A DNA stretch of 64,000 nt from Stutzerimonas stutzeri (GCF_019090095.1 NZ_JAGQFP010000002.1:1116001-1180000); one strand, 5' to 3'. Counted from the first letter of the stretch, positions 1 through 10,261 are shown. Notes: generated by a model from the letters alone, not told the origin. Program-made: numbers and translations.

Positions 1-323
1 GTCAGTCGATTGCTCAGGGCGGACGTTATGACGACATTGGGGCTGACTTCGGGCGGGCGCGTCCGGCGACGGGCTTCTCTACCGACCTGAAAACGCTGGT
101 CAGCCTTGGTAATGCCGAACTCGTCGCCCCGCGTGTCGGTATCTGGGCGTCGCACTGCTCCGACCCTTCCCTGTGGCGCGCCATCTGTAGGCTGCGTGAG
201 CAAGGTGAGCGCGTGGTGCAGGCGCTGGATGGAGAGCGGGACGACGCAGCGCTGAGCGCTGGCTGCGACCGGCAACTGCTGATGCAAGAGGGCTCCTGGG
301 TCGTAACGCCGTTGCCCCGTTAG
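1..323 (+). CDS. hisZ: ATP phosphoribosyltransferase regulatory subunit HisZ, C-terminal part
   Basis: The window opens inside a reading frame whose first complete codon is at position 3 and which stops at TAG 321-323. The visible 106 residues contain [20 protein letters not shown], which matches the conserved end of the histidyl-tRNA-synthetase-like catalytic fold kept in HisZ, followed by a short C-terminal stretch. HisZ is the non-catalytic partner of short-form HisG in the first step of histidine biosynthesis. The next gene is purA, as in other pseudomonads (hisZ-purA). The 5' end lies outside the window. HisS is the main alternative, but the gene order and the missing anticodon-binding domain argue against it. 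Confidence 0.85.
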   Translation, partial: QSIAQGGRYDDIGADFGRARPATGFSTDLKTLVSLGNAELVAPRVGIWASHCSDPSLWRAICRLREQGERVVQALDGERDDAALSAGCDRQLLMQEGSWVVTPLPR

Positions 324-378
324 CGGGCTGCGCCCGAGCGCGCCAGATCGTATTCCAGTTTTTTCCGCCGGTCGTTAA

Positions 379-1704
<1,326 letters not shown>

Positions 1705-1720
1705 TAGGCTGTTGGATGAA

Positions 1721-1744
1721 AGGCCGCCTCCGGGCGGCCTTTTC
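1721..1744 (+). terminator. Intrinsic terminator of purA
   Basis: An 8-bp perfect stem (1721-1728 with 1733-1740) closes on a TCCG loop and runs into a T-rich tail. It begins 17 bp after the purA stop codon. Confidence 0.85.
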
Positions 1745-1806
1745 GTTTCCGCTTGATCTAACGTGTCGAGGCGCGGAGGCGAACGCAGAACGCAGAACGC
1801 AGAAAC

Positions 1807-1837
1807 GAAAAAACCGAGCCATTGGCTCGGTTTTTTC
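1807..1837 (-). terminator. Terminator of the tRNA-Leu pair, usable in both directions
   Basis: A GC stem, CCGAGCC with GGCTCGG around an ATT loop (1814-1830), is flanked by A-tract and T-tract, so it can act on either strand. It lies 8 bp past the 3' end of the minus-strand tRNA-Leu gene and would end that transcript. It may also back up the purA terminator. Confidence 0.85.
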
Positions 1838-1844
1838 TGAAGAG

Positions 1845-1931
1845 TGGTGCCCAGGAGAAGACTCGAACTTCCACGGTGTTGCCACCGCTAGGACCTGAAC
1901 CTAGTGCGTCTACCAATTCCGCCACCTGGGC
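1845..1931 (-). tRNA. tRNA-Leu (anticodon CAG), copy 2
   Basis: The 87-nt minus-strand gene has a 7-bp acceptor stem (GCCCAGG with CCTGGGC), an encoded CCA, and the long variable arm of class II tRNAs. The anticodon loop is TTCAGGT, giving CAG, which reads CUG, the dominant leucine codon in this GC-rich genome. It is identical base for base to the copy at 2039-2125. No convincing promoter lies in the 107 bp between the copies, so they are probably cotranscribed. Confidence 0.97.
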
Positions 1932-2038
1932 ACATTGCGATGATTGCTCATCGGCTTTTTTTGTCGATTGCTGGTCGAGGCCGACAAACCTCGTGCTTAT
2001 GAAAGTCTTGGCAAAGCCAGGAATCTCATCGGTGTAAA

Positions 2039-2125
2039 TGGTGCCCAGGAGAAGACTCGAACTTCCACGGTGTTGCCACCGCTAGGACCTGAACCTAGTG
2101 CGTCTACCAATTCCGCCACCTGGGC
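2039..2125 (-). tRNA. tRNA-Leu (anticodon CAG), copy 1
   Basis: The 87-nt minus-strand gene has a CAG anticodon, encoded CCA and a long variable arm, and is identical to the copy at 1845-1931. It is the promoter-proximal copy, with the -10/-35 pair at 2189-2217 upstream on the same strand. Confidence 0.97.
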
Positions 2126-2188
2126 ACTGCAAACGATGATAGTTCATCGTTTCCGTGTTACAACGTCTACCAGACATTGTGGGCGCGA

Positions 2189-2217
2189 ACTATACGGGCG
2201 AGGTTATGCCTTGTAAA
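2189..2217 (-). promoter_or_regulatory. Sigma-70 promoter of the tRNA-Leu pair
   Basis: On the minus strand, -35 TTTACA (2217-2212) and -10 TATAGT (2194-2189) are separated by exactly 17 bp. A GC-rich stretch follows the -10, as is usual for stable-RNA promoters. The first tRNA starts about 60 bp downstream. Confidence 0.8.
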
Positions 2218-2329
2218 GCCCCGTCGGGGAAAAATAATTCGCTCGAAAGCTGCCGTCGGCATGCGTTTCGCGCTTCAATAGAGACAGGGCGTTCTGCCCC
2301 TATACATGAATGAAAGGTGACATCTCTTA

Positions 2330-4861
2330 ATGGCCGATTGGCAATCCCTCGACCCCGAGGCCGCACGTGAAGCGGAAAAGTACGAAAACCCCATCCCTAG
2401 CCGCGAGCTGATACTGCAGCACCTGAGTGAACGCGGCTCCCCAGCGGCCCGTGAGCAGCTGGTGGAAGAGTTCGGATTATCCTCCGAAGACGATATTGAG
2501 GCTCTGCGCCGCCGCTTGCGTGCGATGGAGCGTGACGGTCAGCTGATCTATACCCGGCGCGGCACCTATGCCCCGGTGGACAAGCTGGACCTGGTATGCG
2601 GTCGAATCAGCGGCCATCGCGACGGTTTCGGATTCCTCATTCCGGATGACGGCAGCGATGACCTGTTTCTCAGTCCGGCGCAGATGCGCCTGGTTTTCGA
2701 TGGTGACCGCTGTCTGGCGCGAGTGGCCGGGCTCGATCGCCGTGGCCGCCGTGAGGGGGCCATCGTTGAAGTGATCAGCCGTGCCCACGAGACCATCGTC
2801 GGCCGGTATCAGGAAGAAAGCGGTATCGGTTTCGTCATGGCTGACAACCCGAAAATCCAGCAGGAGGTCCTGGTCACCCCGGGCCGCTCCATGGATGCCA
2901 AGCCGGGTCAGTTCGTCGAGATCAGGATCACCCATTGGCCAACCCAGCGCTTCCAGCCGCAGGGCGATGTGGTCGAGGTGATCGGTAACTACATGGCGCC
3001 AGGCATGGAAATCGACGTCGCGTTGCGCAGCTTCGACATTCCGCATGTCTGGCCTGAAGCGGTGAAGCGCGAAGCGGCCAAGCTCAAGCCGGAGGTGGAG
3101 GAAAAGGACAAGCTCAAGCGCGTCGATCTGCGCCACCTGCCGTTTGTCACCATCGACGGAGAAGATGCGCGCGACTTCGATGACGCCGTCTACTGCGAGA
3201 AACTCAGCGGCTGGAAGCTGTTCTCCGGTGGTTTCCGGCTATACGTCGCCATCGCCGATGTGTCGCATTACGTGAAGGTAGGTTCCGCGCTGGATCAGGA
3301 AGCCGAAGTGCGTGGCACCTCGGTGTATTTCCCCGAGCGGGTGGTCCCGATGCTGCCCGAAGAGCTGTCCAACGGGCTCTGCTCACTGAATCCGCATGTC
3401 GATCGGCTGGCCATGGTCTGCGAAATCACCCTGAGCAAGTCGGGGAAGATGACCGACTATCAGTTCTACGAAGCGGTGATTCACTCCCACGCCCGGCTGA
3501 CCTACAACAAGGTCAGCAGTATGTTGGAGCAGCCATCGTCGGCTGACGGCAAGCGCCTGATCGGCGAGTACGGCGCGGTAGTGCCACACCTCAAGCAGCT
3601 GTACGCGCTGTACAAGATATTGCTCAAGGCGCGGCACACGCGTGGCGCAATCGACTTCGAAACCCAGGAAACCCGGATCGTCTTCGGAGCGGAGCGCAAG
3701 ATCGCGGCGATCAAGCCCACCGAGCGCAACGATGCGCACAAGCTGATCGAGGAATGCATGCTGTGCGCCAACGTGGCCACGGCGCGTTTCCTACAGGATC
3801 ACCAGATTCCCGGTCTGTATCGCGTCCATGACGGTCCGCCGTTGGAGCGCCAGGAGAAATTGCGTGCCTTCCTCGGCGAGTTGGGGTTGACCTTGCACAA
3901 GGGCAAGGAAGGGCCGACCCCCAAGGATTACCAGGCGTTGCTCGAACGTATCCAGGATCGGCCCGATTTCCATGTGATTCAGACGGTCATGCTGCGCTCG
4001 CTCAGCCAGGCGGTCTACAGTCCGGACAACAACGGACACTTCGGTCTGAACTACGAGGCGTACGCGCACTTTACTTCGCCGATTCGCCGTTATCCGGATC
4101 TGCTGATCCATCGCGCGATACGCAGTGTGATCCGTTCCCGGCGCGACACGCCACACGTTCGCAGGGCCGGCGCTACCAGCATGCCCAAAGCGCGAATCTA
4201 CCCTTATGACGAAGCGGCATTGGAGCAGCTCGGCGAGCAGTGCTCGATGACCGAGCGCCGTGCCGACGAAGCCACCCGTGACGTGGTCAACTGGCTCAAG
4301 TGCGAGTTCATGAAAGACCGCGTGGGCGAGACCTTCCCGGGCGTTATCACCGCGGTAACCGGGTTCGGGTTGTTCGTCGAGCTGACCGATATCTACGTCG
4401 AGGGGCTGGTGCATGTCACTGCGATGCCGGGTGACTACTACCACTTCGATCCGCTCCATCATCGCCTGTCCGGCGAGCGTAGCGGGCGCAGCTTCCGCCT
4501 CGGCGATAGCGTCGAAGTGCGGGTGATGCGTGTCGATCTCGACGAGCGCAAGATCGACTTCGAGTTGATCAGCGGCGGTAGCAAGGGCACGAGTGCCGGG
4601 CGTGCCGCGGTCGATGATCGGGCTCCGCGCAAGGAAGGACGTAACAAGAAGGCGGCCGACAGCGCTTCGGCAAAGTCCGCGGAACCTGTCAGTGCGGACG
4701 TGCGCAAGAGTCGCGAAATCAAGAAAGCCCTGCTCGCCGATGCCAAGGGAGGCGCTGCGAAGAGCAAGCCAAAGCGCGGTTCGGCCAAGCCGAAGGCGTC
4801 AGGCAAGGCATCTGCCAAACCGGACGGCAGTGCGCCGCGCAAGCGTAAGGCCAAGTCATGA
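2330..4861 (+). CDS. rnr: Ribonuclease R
   Basis: An 843-residue 3'-to-5' exoribonuclease that degrades structured RNA and supports rRNA and tmRNA quality control. An N-terminal winged-helix region (about 20-85) is followed by cold-shock domains, then the RNB catalytic domain with its acidic metal-binding cluster in DGEDARDFDDAVY (around residues 275-290). An S1 domain (about 665-745) and a Lys/Ala/Ser-rich basic tail (about 760-843) complete it. The tail distinguishes RNase R from RNase II. The ATG at 2330 follows an AGGTGA ribosome site. The stop overlaps the rlmB start by 4 bp, so the two are translationally coupled. Confidence 0.96.
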   Translation: MADWQSLDPEAAREAEKYENPIPSRELILQHLSERGSPAAREQLVEEFGLSSEDDIEALRRRLRAMERDGQLIYTRRGTYAPVDKLDLVCGRISGHRDGFGFLIPDDGSDDLFLSPAQMRLVFDGDRCLARVAGLDRRGRREGAIVEVISRAHETIVGRYQEESGIGFVMADNPKIQQEVLVTPGRSMDAKPGQFVEIRITHWPTQRFQPQGDVVEVIGNYMAPGMEIDVALRSFDIPHVWPEAVKREAAKLKPEVEEKDKLKRVDLRHLPFVTIDGEDARDFDDAVYCEKLSGWKLFSGGFRLYVAIADVSHYVKVGSALDQEAEVRGTSVYFPERVVPMLPEELSNGLCSLNPHVDRLAMVCEITLSKSGKMTDYQFYEAVIHSHARLTYNKVSSMLEQPSSADGKRLIGEYGAVVPHLKQLYALYKILLKARHTRGAIDFETQETRIVFGAERKIAAIKPTERNDAHKLIEECMLCANVATARFLQDHQIPGLYRVHDGPPLERQEKLRAFLGELGLTLHKGKEGPTPKDYQALLERIQDRPDFHVIQTVMLRSLSQAVYSPDNNGHFGLNYEAYAHFTSPIRRYPDLLIHRAIRSVIRSRRDTPHVRRAGATSMPKARIYPYDEAALEQLGEQCSMTERRADEATRDVVNWLKCEFMKDRVGETFPGVITAVTGFGLFVELTDIYVEGLVHVTAMPGDYYHFDPLHHRLSGERSGRSFRLGDSVEVRVMRVDLDERKIDFELISGGSKGTSAGRAAVDDRAPRKEGRNKKAADSASAKSAEPVSADVRKSREIKKALLADAKGGAAKSKPKRGSAKPKASGKASAKPDGSAPRKRKAKS

Positions 4862-5610
4862 GCGATCTGGAGAAGATCTACGGCGTGCATGCCGTCGAGG
4901 CGTTGTTGCGTCACCATCCGAAGCGGGTCAAGCAGGTCTGGCTGGCTGAGGGGCGTGATGATCCTCGCGCGCAAACGCTGATCCAGCTGGCTGCTCAGGC
5001 GAAGGTGCGCATTGGGCAGTGTGAGCGTCGCGAGATGGATGCCTGGGTCGAAGGCGTGCATCAGGGCGTAGTCGCCGAGGTGAGCCCCAGTCAGGTCTGG
5101 GGCGATGCGATGCTCGAGGAGTTGCTGGACCGTACCGAGGGCGCGCCGCTGCTGCTCGTGCTCGACGGTGTCACGGACCCGCACAACCTGGGCGCCTGCC
5201 TGCGTACTGCCGATGCGGCCGGTGCGCTGGCAGTCATCATCCCCAAGGACAAGTCCGCCACCCTGAATGCCACCGTGCGCAAGGTGGCTTGCGGTGCGGC
5301 CGAGGTCATCCCGCTGGTAGCCGTCACCAATCTCGCGAGAACGTTGGAAAAGCTGCAACAGCGCGGCTTGTGGATCGTCGGTACGGCGGGTGAGGCCGAG
5401 CAGGATATCTACGAGCAGGACCTCAGCGGCCCGATCGTGCTGGTGATGGGCGCCGAGGGCAAGGGTATGCGGCGCCTGACTCGCGAGCATTGTGATTATC
5501 TGGTCCGACTGCCCATGGCCGGCAGCGTCAGTAGCCTCAATGTATCGGTGGCCACCGGTGTGTGCCTGTTCGAGGCGCTGCGCCAACGCCGCTCGACGAG
5601 CCGTCAGTAA
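4858..5610 (+). CDS. rlmB: 23S rRNA (guanosine-2'-O)-methyltransferase RlmB
   Basis: A 250-residue SPOUT-class methyltransferase that 2'-O-methylates G2251 of 23S rRNA using S-adenosylmethionine. The N-terminal substrate-binding domain starts EKIYGVHAVEALL. The knotted SPOUT domain shows motif 1 (DPHNLGACLRTADA), motif 2 (VMGAEGKGMRRL) and motif 3 (MAGSVSSLNVSVA). It overlaps rnr by 4 bp, the standard rnr-rlmB operon of gammaproteobacteria. Confidence 0.95.
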   Translation: MSDLEKIYGVHAVEALLRHHPKRVKQVWLAEGRDDPRAQTLIQLAAQAKVRIGQCERREMDAWVEGVHQGVVAEVSPSQVWGDAMLEELLDRTEGAPLLLVLDGVTDPHNLGACLRTADAAGALAVIIPKDKSATLNATVRKVACGAAEVIPLVAVTNLARTLEKLQQRGLWIVGTAGEAEQDIYEQDLSGPIVLVMGAEGKGMRRLTREHCDYLVRLPMAGSVSSLNVSVATGVCLFEALRQRRSTSRQ

Positions 5611-5802
5611 GGCGGCTTGGCGGACCGCCGATCCCTCCCTGGTGCCGTTCGTGTCGAAACGGATCGCCGCCGCCGAGGTCAATTATCCGTTCCGGGGCTG
5701 ACTGGCGGCCTCTCGGGTTAAATGTTTGGCTGGTGCCTGGTCGATACGCCAGGCGCCGGCGACTGATCGCGACCGTCTACCGGCTCGCATCATGGAGGTT
5801 GT

Positions 5803-7968
5803 ATGCCGCAACGCCCACCGTTCGAGGCACTGTTCAGGACGTCTCCGAACGCTTATCTGCTGTTGGATCCGGCGCTCACCATTCTGGATGCCAACGAGGC
5901 GTATCTGCGGCTGACGTCGCGTACGCTCGAGGATCTTGTCGGCCGGCGCATCCATGAGGCCTTCGCGGCCAACCCGCAGGTGCCGGAAACGAGCCATGTC
6001 GACGAACTGCTGGAATCGTTTGCCCGGGTGCTGCGCAGCAAGGCGGCCGATACGTTACCCATCATTCGCTATTCGATCGCCGAGAGCTCGGCGGATGGCG
6101 CGCCACACCAGGACCGATACTGGAGCGCTACACACACGCCGGTGCTCGACGATCAGGGTGAGATCGCTGCCATCTTGCAGCACACGATGGACATTACCGA
6201 ACTGCAGACGCTGAAAGCGTCGCTGCGCTCGGCGGATATCGGCGGCCAGCCCTTGCAGCAGGTCGAGGCCTCGATCATTTCTCGCGCCAGATCGATGCAG
6301 GACGAGGGCAATCAGCTGCGCCAGCTGTTCGCTCAAGCGCCGGGCTTCATCTGCTTTCTGCGCGGTCCGGAACATGTCTTCGAACTGGTCAACGAGGCCT
6401 ATCAACAGCTTACGGGGCATCGCGAGCTGATCGGCAAGCGGGTGCTCGATGGTCTGCCTGAGCTGGCGGGGCAGGCCTTCGTGGGGTTGCTGGACCAGGT
6501 CTACCAAACCGGCGAGCCCTACATCGGCAGGGGCACGCGGGCGATGCTGCAGCGGCGTCCCGATATGCCACCTGAAGAGGTCTTCGTCGATTTCGTGTTC
6601 CAGCCGGTCCTCGAGCGAGACGGCCAGGTCTCCGGTATTTTCGTTCAGGGCAGTGACGTGACCGAGCAGCGGCGCAACGAGCAGGAGCTGCAGGCGCACC
6701 GTGAGCGACTGGAGGATCTGGTCCGTGAGCGAACACAGGAATTGACGCATAGCGAATCCGAGCGACGCATTGCCGAGGCGGCTCTGATGCAGTCACAGAA
6801 GCTCGAGGCGGTTGGCAAGCTGACCGGTGGGATCGCCCATGACTTCAACAACATGCTGCAGATCATTGGTGGAAACCTGCAGCTGTTACGCCGCAATATC
6901 GGCGCCGACGAGACGGCCCAGCGCCGCCTCGATTCGGCAGTCGGCGGGGTGGAAAAGGGCGCTCGTCTGGCTTCCCAGCTGCTCGCTTTCGCCAGCCGCC
7001 AGCCGCTTCAGCCGCAGCCGGTCGACCTGGGCGAGCTGCTCGGCGACATGAGCGAGTTGTTGAATGGCGCGTTGGGCCGGGCAGTGCAAGTCGATGTCGA
7101 TACCCAGCCGGGCCTCTGGCCGGTTTGCGCCGATGTCGGCAATCTGCAAGCGGCGATACTCAATCTGGCGGTCAACGCCCGGGATGCGATGGTGGGGGGA
7201 GGTGCTTTGTCCCTGCGTCTGCGCAACCGCGAGCTGACTGCCGAACAGCTTGCAGGTCAGCCGGATCTGGCGGCGGGCGCATACGTGGAGCTGAGCGTTG
7301 TCGACGAAGGCGAAGGGATGAGTCCCGAGGTCTTGTCGCGTGCGTTCGAGCCGTTCTTCACCACGCGCCAGGCCGCCAATGCCTCGGGCCTGGGGCTGAG
7401 CATGGTTTACGGCTTCGTCAAGCAGAGTGGCGGTTTCGTCGTGCTCGACAGCGAGGTGGGGCGCGGTACCTCGGTCCGGGTTTATTTGCCTGGTAGCGTT
7501 GCTGAGCGCCGGGAGGCAGTCGGGGTATCGCACGCGGAGCCATCGGCCGTCGACGCTTCGGATGCTGCAGGGGCAGCGCAGGAGCAGCCTGGCGGTCTGG
7601 CTATTCTGTTCGTAGAAGACGATCCGACGTTGCGCATGCTTACTGGCGAGGTGATGGAAGAACTCGGGCATGATGTCAGCCTTTGCGAGTCGGCGGAGGC
7701 GGCGCTGGAGTTGCTCGATAAGCGCCGCTTCGACGTGCTGCTGACCGATGTAGGGCTGACCGGCATGAGCGGAATCGAGCTGGTGCGGCAGGCCAGGGCG
7801 CGCGATGCGGCGCTCAGCATGGTAATCGCGTCCGGCTATGCCATCAGCGCACGCGATGAAGGCCTCGAGGACTTGCGGACCATGCTCAAGCCCTACGATA
7901 TCCATCAGGTCCGGTCCTTGCTCGACGATATTCAGGTCGAGCGGTCGCGTTCCGGCTCGGTGGGCTGA
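5803..7968 (+). CDS. PAS-domain hybrid sensor histidine kinase with C-terminal receiver
   Basis: A 721-residue soluble signalling protein with no membrane segment. Two PAS domains (about 8-130 and 165-290) lead through a coiled coil into a HisKA domain with GGIAHDFNNML, phospho-acceptor His346. An HATPase domain follows (NLAVNARDAM N-box, VDEGEGM G1, then GLGLSMVYGFVKQSGG), then a Ser/Ala linker and a receiver domain (about 600-715) with phospho-acceptor Asp649. Start ATG 5803 has GGAGG 8 bp upstream. It would autophosphorylate and pass phosphate to its own receiver. No output domain or partner regulator is adjacent and the signal is unknown. It sits between rlmB and rpsF, which are direct neighbours in P. 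aeruginosa, so it looks like a lineage-specific insertion. Confidence 0.9.
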   Translation: MPQRPPFEALFRTSPNAYLLLDPALTILDANEAYLRLTSRTLEDLVGRRIHEAFAANPQVPETSHVDELLESFARVLRSKAADTLPIIRYSIAESSADGAPHQDRYWSATHTPVLDDQGEIAAILQHTMDITELQTLKASLRSADIGGQPLQQVEASIISRARSMQDEGNQLRQLFAQAPGFICFLRGPEHVFELVNEAYQQLTGHRELIGKRVLDGLPELAGQAFVGLLDQVYQTGEPYIGRGTRAMLQRRPDMPPEEVFVDFVFQPVLERDGQVSGIFVQGSDVTEQRRNEQELQAHRERLEDLVRERTQELTHSESERRIAEAALMQSQKLEAVGKLTGGIAHDFNNMLQIIGGNLQLLRRNIGADETAQRRLDSAVGGVEKGARLASQLLAFASRQPLQPQPVDLGELLGDMSELLNGALGRAVQVDVDTQPGLWPVCADVGNLQAAILNLAVNARDAMVGGGALSLRLRNRELTAEQLAGQPDLAAGAYVELSVVDEGEGMSPEVLSRAFEPFFTTRQAANASGLGLSMVYGFVKQSGGFVVLDSEVGRGTSVRVYLPGSVAERREAVGVSHAEPSAVDASDAAGAAQEQPGGLAILFVEDDPTLRMLTGEVMEELGHDVSLCESAEAALELLDKRRFDVLLTDVGLTGMSGIELVRQARARDAALSMVIASGYAISARDEGLEDLRTMLKPYDIHQVRSLLDDIQVERSRSGSVG

Positions 7969-7995
7969 GGCTGGTTAAATAATCACCAATGCGCC

Positions 7996-8024
7996 TTGCG
8001 TGCTTGGCCCGTCTTCTCTAGAAT
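7996..8024 (+). promoter_or_regulatory. Sigma-70 promoter of the rpsF ribosomal operon
   Basis: TTGCGT (7996-8001), a 17-bp spacer and TAGAAT (8019-8024), followed by a GC-rich discriminator typical of growth-rate-controlled ribosomal promoters. It predicts a leader of about 110 nt before rpsF. Confidence 0.65.
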
Positions 8025-8097
8025 TGCGCCCCTTGCCCGGATGGCAGGCGTTTGCGCGCCTCTCTGGCAGGCAAGACAACATACTCATTCACTCCTT

Positions 8098-8122
8098 GCC
8101 TGATCCGTTTCGTGCGGCAGGC
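8098..8122 (+). promoter_or_regulatory. Leader hairpin before rpsF, candidate S6:S18 autoregulatory element
   Basis: GCCTG (8098-8102) pairs with CAGGC (8118-8122) and CCG (8105-8107) with CGG (8115-8117), leaving a 2-nt bulge and a 7-nt loop 21 bp before the rpsF start. rpsF leaders in many bacteria carry a CCG-containing bulged hairpin bound by the S6:S18 complex. The position and CCG fit, but I have not matched the full consensus. Confidence 0.35.
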
Positions 8123-8143
8123 TGCAACCCGTAAGGAGCAACA

Positions 8144-8563
8144 ATGCGTCATTACGAAATCATCTTTCTGGTCCACCCCGACCAGAGCGAGCAGGTTGGC
8201 GGCATGGTGGAGCGTTACACCAAGCTGATCGAAGAAGACGGTGGCAAAATCCATCGCCTGGAAGACTGGGGCCGTCGTCAGCTGGCTTACGCCATCAACA
8301 ACGTTCACAAGGCTCACTACGTGATGCTGAACGTCGAGTGCAGCGGCAAGGCACTGGCCGAGCTGGAAGACAACTTCCGCTACAACGACGCCGTCATCCG
8401 TAACCTGGTCATCCGTCGCGACGAAGCCGTGACCGAACAGTCCGAGATGCTCAAGGCCGAGGAAAACCGCAGCGAGCGCCGTGAGCGTCGTGATCGCCCT
8501 GAATCTGACTCTGCCGACAACGACAGTGACAGCGACAGCCGCGACAACAACGCTGACGAGTAA
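8144..8563 (+). CDS. rpsF: 30S ribosomal protein S6
   Basis: A 139-residue small-subunit protein that binds 16S rRNA as a heterodimer with S18. The family signature [18 protein letters not shown] opens the protein and the core ends near residue 100. The tail of about 40 residues is rich in Asp, Ser, Asn and Arg and lies beyond the conserved fold. It is first in the rpsF-rpsR-DUF2232-rplI operon, with AAGGAG just upstream of the ATG. Confidence 0.97.
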   Translation: MRHYEIIFLVHPDQSEQVGGMVERYTKLIEEDGGKIHRLEDWGRRQLAYAINNVHKAHYVMLNVECSGKALAELEDNFRYNDAVIRNLVIRRDEAVTEQSEMLKAEENRSERRERRDRPESDSADNDSDSDSRDNNADE

Positions 8564-8591
8564 TCCACGGACTTATTGAGGAGCCTATTTC

Positions 8592-8822
8592 ATGGCACGT
8601 TTTTTCCGCCGTCGTAAGTTCTGCCGTTTCACTGCAGAAAACGTGAAAGAGATCGACTACAAGGATCTCAACACGCTGAAGGCCTACATTTCCGAAACCG
8701 GCAAGATCGTTCCTAGCCGTATCACCGGAACCAAAGCACGTTATCAGCGCCAGCTGGCTACCGCTATCAAGCGCGCCCGCTTCCTGGCCCTGCTGCCCTA
8801 CACCGACAGCCACGGCCGTTGA
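8592..8822 (+). CDS. rpsR: 30S ribosomal protein S18
   Basis: A 76-residue basic protein beginning [13 protein letters not shown] with the family motif [27 protein letters not shown]. It partners S6 on the 30S platform. It starts 28 bp after rpsF, behind a GAGGAG ribosome site. Confidence 0.98.
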   Translation: MARFFRRRKFCRFTAENVKEIDYKDLNTLKAYISETGKIVPSRITGTKARYQRQLATAIKRARFLALLPYTDSHGR

Positions 8823-8856
8823 TCGAACTGTTCGGCAAACGTAAAGGATAGATCGC

Positions 8857-9750
8857 ATGCGCGCCTTGGCTGACTTCATCATGCGCGGCCGTATGCAAGC
8901 GATTGTTGTGGTAGCCGGTGCGGCGGCACTGCCAATGTTGTTCTGGCTGTGCGCTGCGGCGGGAAGCCTGGTGTTGCTGCGTCGCGGGTTGAATGACGCG
9001 CTGGGTGTGTTGGTCTGGGCTTTGTTGCCTGCACTGGCCTGGTGGTATTTCGGCGATCCGCGCACGCTGCTGGTGCTGTTGGGATCGTTCGGGTTGGCGC
9101 TGCTGTTGCGTAACCAGAACGCCTGGCACCGAGTGATGCTGTGCAGTGTGGGGCTTGGGTTGTTGTACGCCTGGGCGCTTGGAATGGTGTTCGGCGAGCC
9201 GATTGCGGCGCTCGCTGCCGAGTTGCAGAAAGTGTTGCCCGACATGCTGTCGGATGCCTATCAGCAGCTTTCGGCGCAAGAGCAAGCACGGCTGGGCGCG
9301 TTGCTGATACCGGTCCTGACCGGCTTGTTGGCGGCGTTGCTGCAGATCACCACACTGCTCAGCCTGATGCTCGGGCGCTACTGGCAGGCGCTGTTGTACA
9401 ACCCGGGAGGTTTCGGCCTCGAGTTTCGTGCGCTGCGTTTCTCACCGGCGTCGGCGATGGTGCTCCTTGCGGGCATGCTGTTAGCGCCAAGCCTGGGAGT
9501 ACAGGTGGCGATGCTGGCTCCGCTGTGCAGTGTTCCGCTGGTGTTCGCCGGCATTGCGCTGGTGCACGGACTGGTCGCACAGAATCGGATGTCGCGGTTC
9601 TGGCTGGTGGGGCTCTACGTCACGCTGGCGCTGTTCATGCAGTTGATTTATCCGTTACTGGCCATCTTGGCCATTGTCGACAGCTTGTTTGATTTTCGCG
9701 GTCGGGCATCTCGTGATGACGATGCGGGACCTGCGAACGGTGAAGGTTAA
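8857..9750 (+). CDS. DUF2232 family multi-pass membrane protein
   Basis: A 297-residue, very hydrophobic protein with roughly eight predicted membrane segments (several between residues 15 and 120, more between 145 and 275) and a short polar C-terminus. It resembles the DUF2232 family, which has no assigned biochemical role. It lies inside the ribosomal operon, 34 bp after rpsR and 20 bp before rplI, as in other pseudomonads. Cotranscription with ribosomal proteins suggests a growth-linked envelope role, but no function can be read from the sequence. Confidence 0.85.
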   Translation: MRALADFIMRGRMQAIVVVAGAAALPMLFWLCAAAGSLVLLRRGLNDALGVLVWALLPALAWWYFGDPRTLLVLLGSFGLALLLRNQNAWHRVMLCSVGLGLLYAWALGMVFGEPIAALAAELQKVLPDMLSDAYQQLSAQEQARLGALLIPVLTGLLAALLQITTLLSLMLGRYWQALLYNPGGFGLEFRALRFSPASAMVLLAGMLLAPSLGVQVAMLAPLCSVPLVFAGIALVHGLVAQNRMSRFWLVGLYVTLALFMQLIYPLLAILAIVDSLFDFRGRASRDDDAGPANGEG

Positions 9751-9770
9751 GTTAAAGAGGTAAGACTCAA

Positions 9771-10217
9771 ATGGAAGTCATCCTGCTGGAAAAAGTCGCA
9801 AACCTGGGCAACCTGGGCGACAAGGTAAACGTCAAGTCTGGTTACGGCCGCAACTACCTGCTGCCGCAGCGCAAGGCTACTGCTGCAACCCCGGCCAACA
9901 TCGCCGAGTTCGAAGCTCGCCGTGCGGAACTGGAAAAAGCGGCTGCCGAGCGTAAGGCTTCTGCCGAAACGCGTGCTGCTCAGCTGGCCGAGCTGGAAGT
10001 CACCATCACTGCTACCGCAGGCGATGAGGGCAAACTGTTCGGTTCCATCGGTACGCATGACATCGCCGACGCGCTGACCGCCTCCGGCGTGGAAGTGGCC
10101 AAGAGCGAAATCCGTCTGCCGAACGGCACCATCCGTCAGGTTGGTGAGTACGACGTGGCCGTGCACCTGCACACCGACGTTGAAGCGACCGTCAAGCTGA
10201 TCGTGATCGCAGGCTGA
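9771..10217 (+). CDS. rplI: 50S ribosomal protein L9
   Basis: A 148-residue large-subunit protein that binds domain V of 23S rRNA near the L1 stalk. The N-terminal domain has the signature [32 protein letters not shown] in its first 32 residues. A long connecting helix (about 45-75) leads to the C-terminal domain. It is the last gene of the rpsF operon, followed by the terminator at 10262-10301. Confidence 0.98.
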   Translation: MEVILLEKVANLGNLGDKVNVKSGYGRNYLLPQRKATAATPANIAEFEARRAELEKAAAERKASAETRAAQLAELEVTITATAGDEGKLFGSIGTHDIADALTASGVEVAKSEIRLPNGTIRQVGEYDVAVHLHTDVEATVKLIVIAG

Positions 10218-10261
10218 GACCGGCCGGCGTCTGGCACCCCTGGTGCCTGACGCGTAACATC

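Noticed and set aside
10232..10247. TGGCAC-N5-GTGC, possible sigma-54 promoter before dnaB
   Set aside because: It lies in a short GGCACC/GGTGCC hairpin just before the operon terminator and lacks the full TTGC element.
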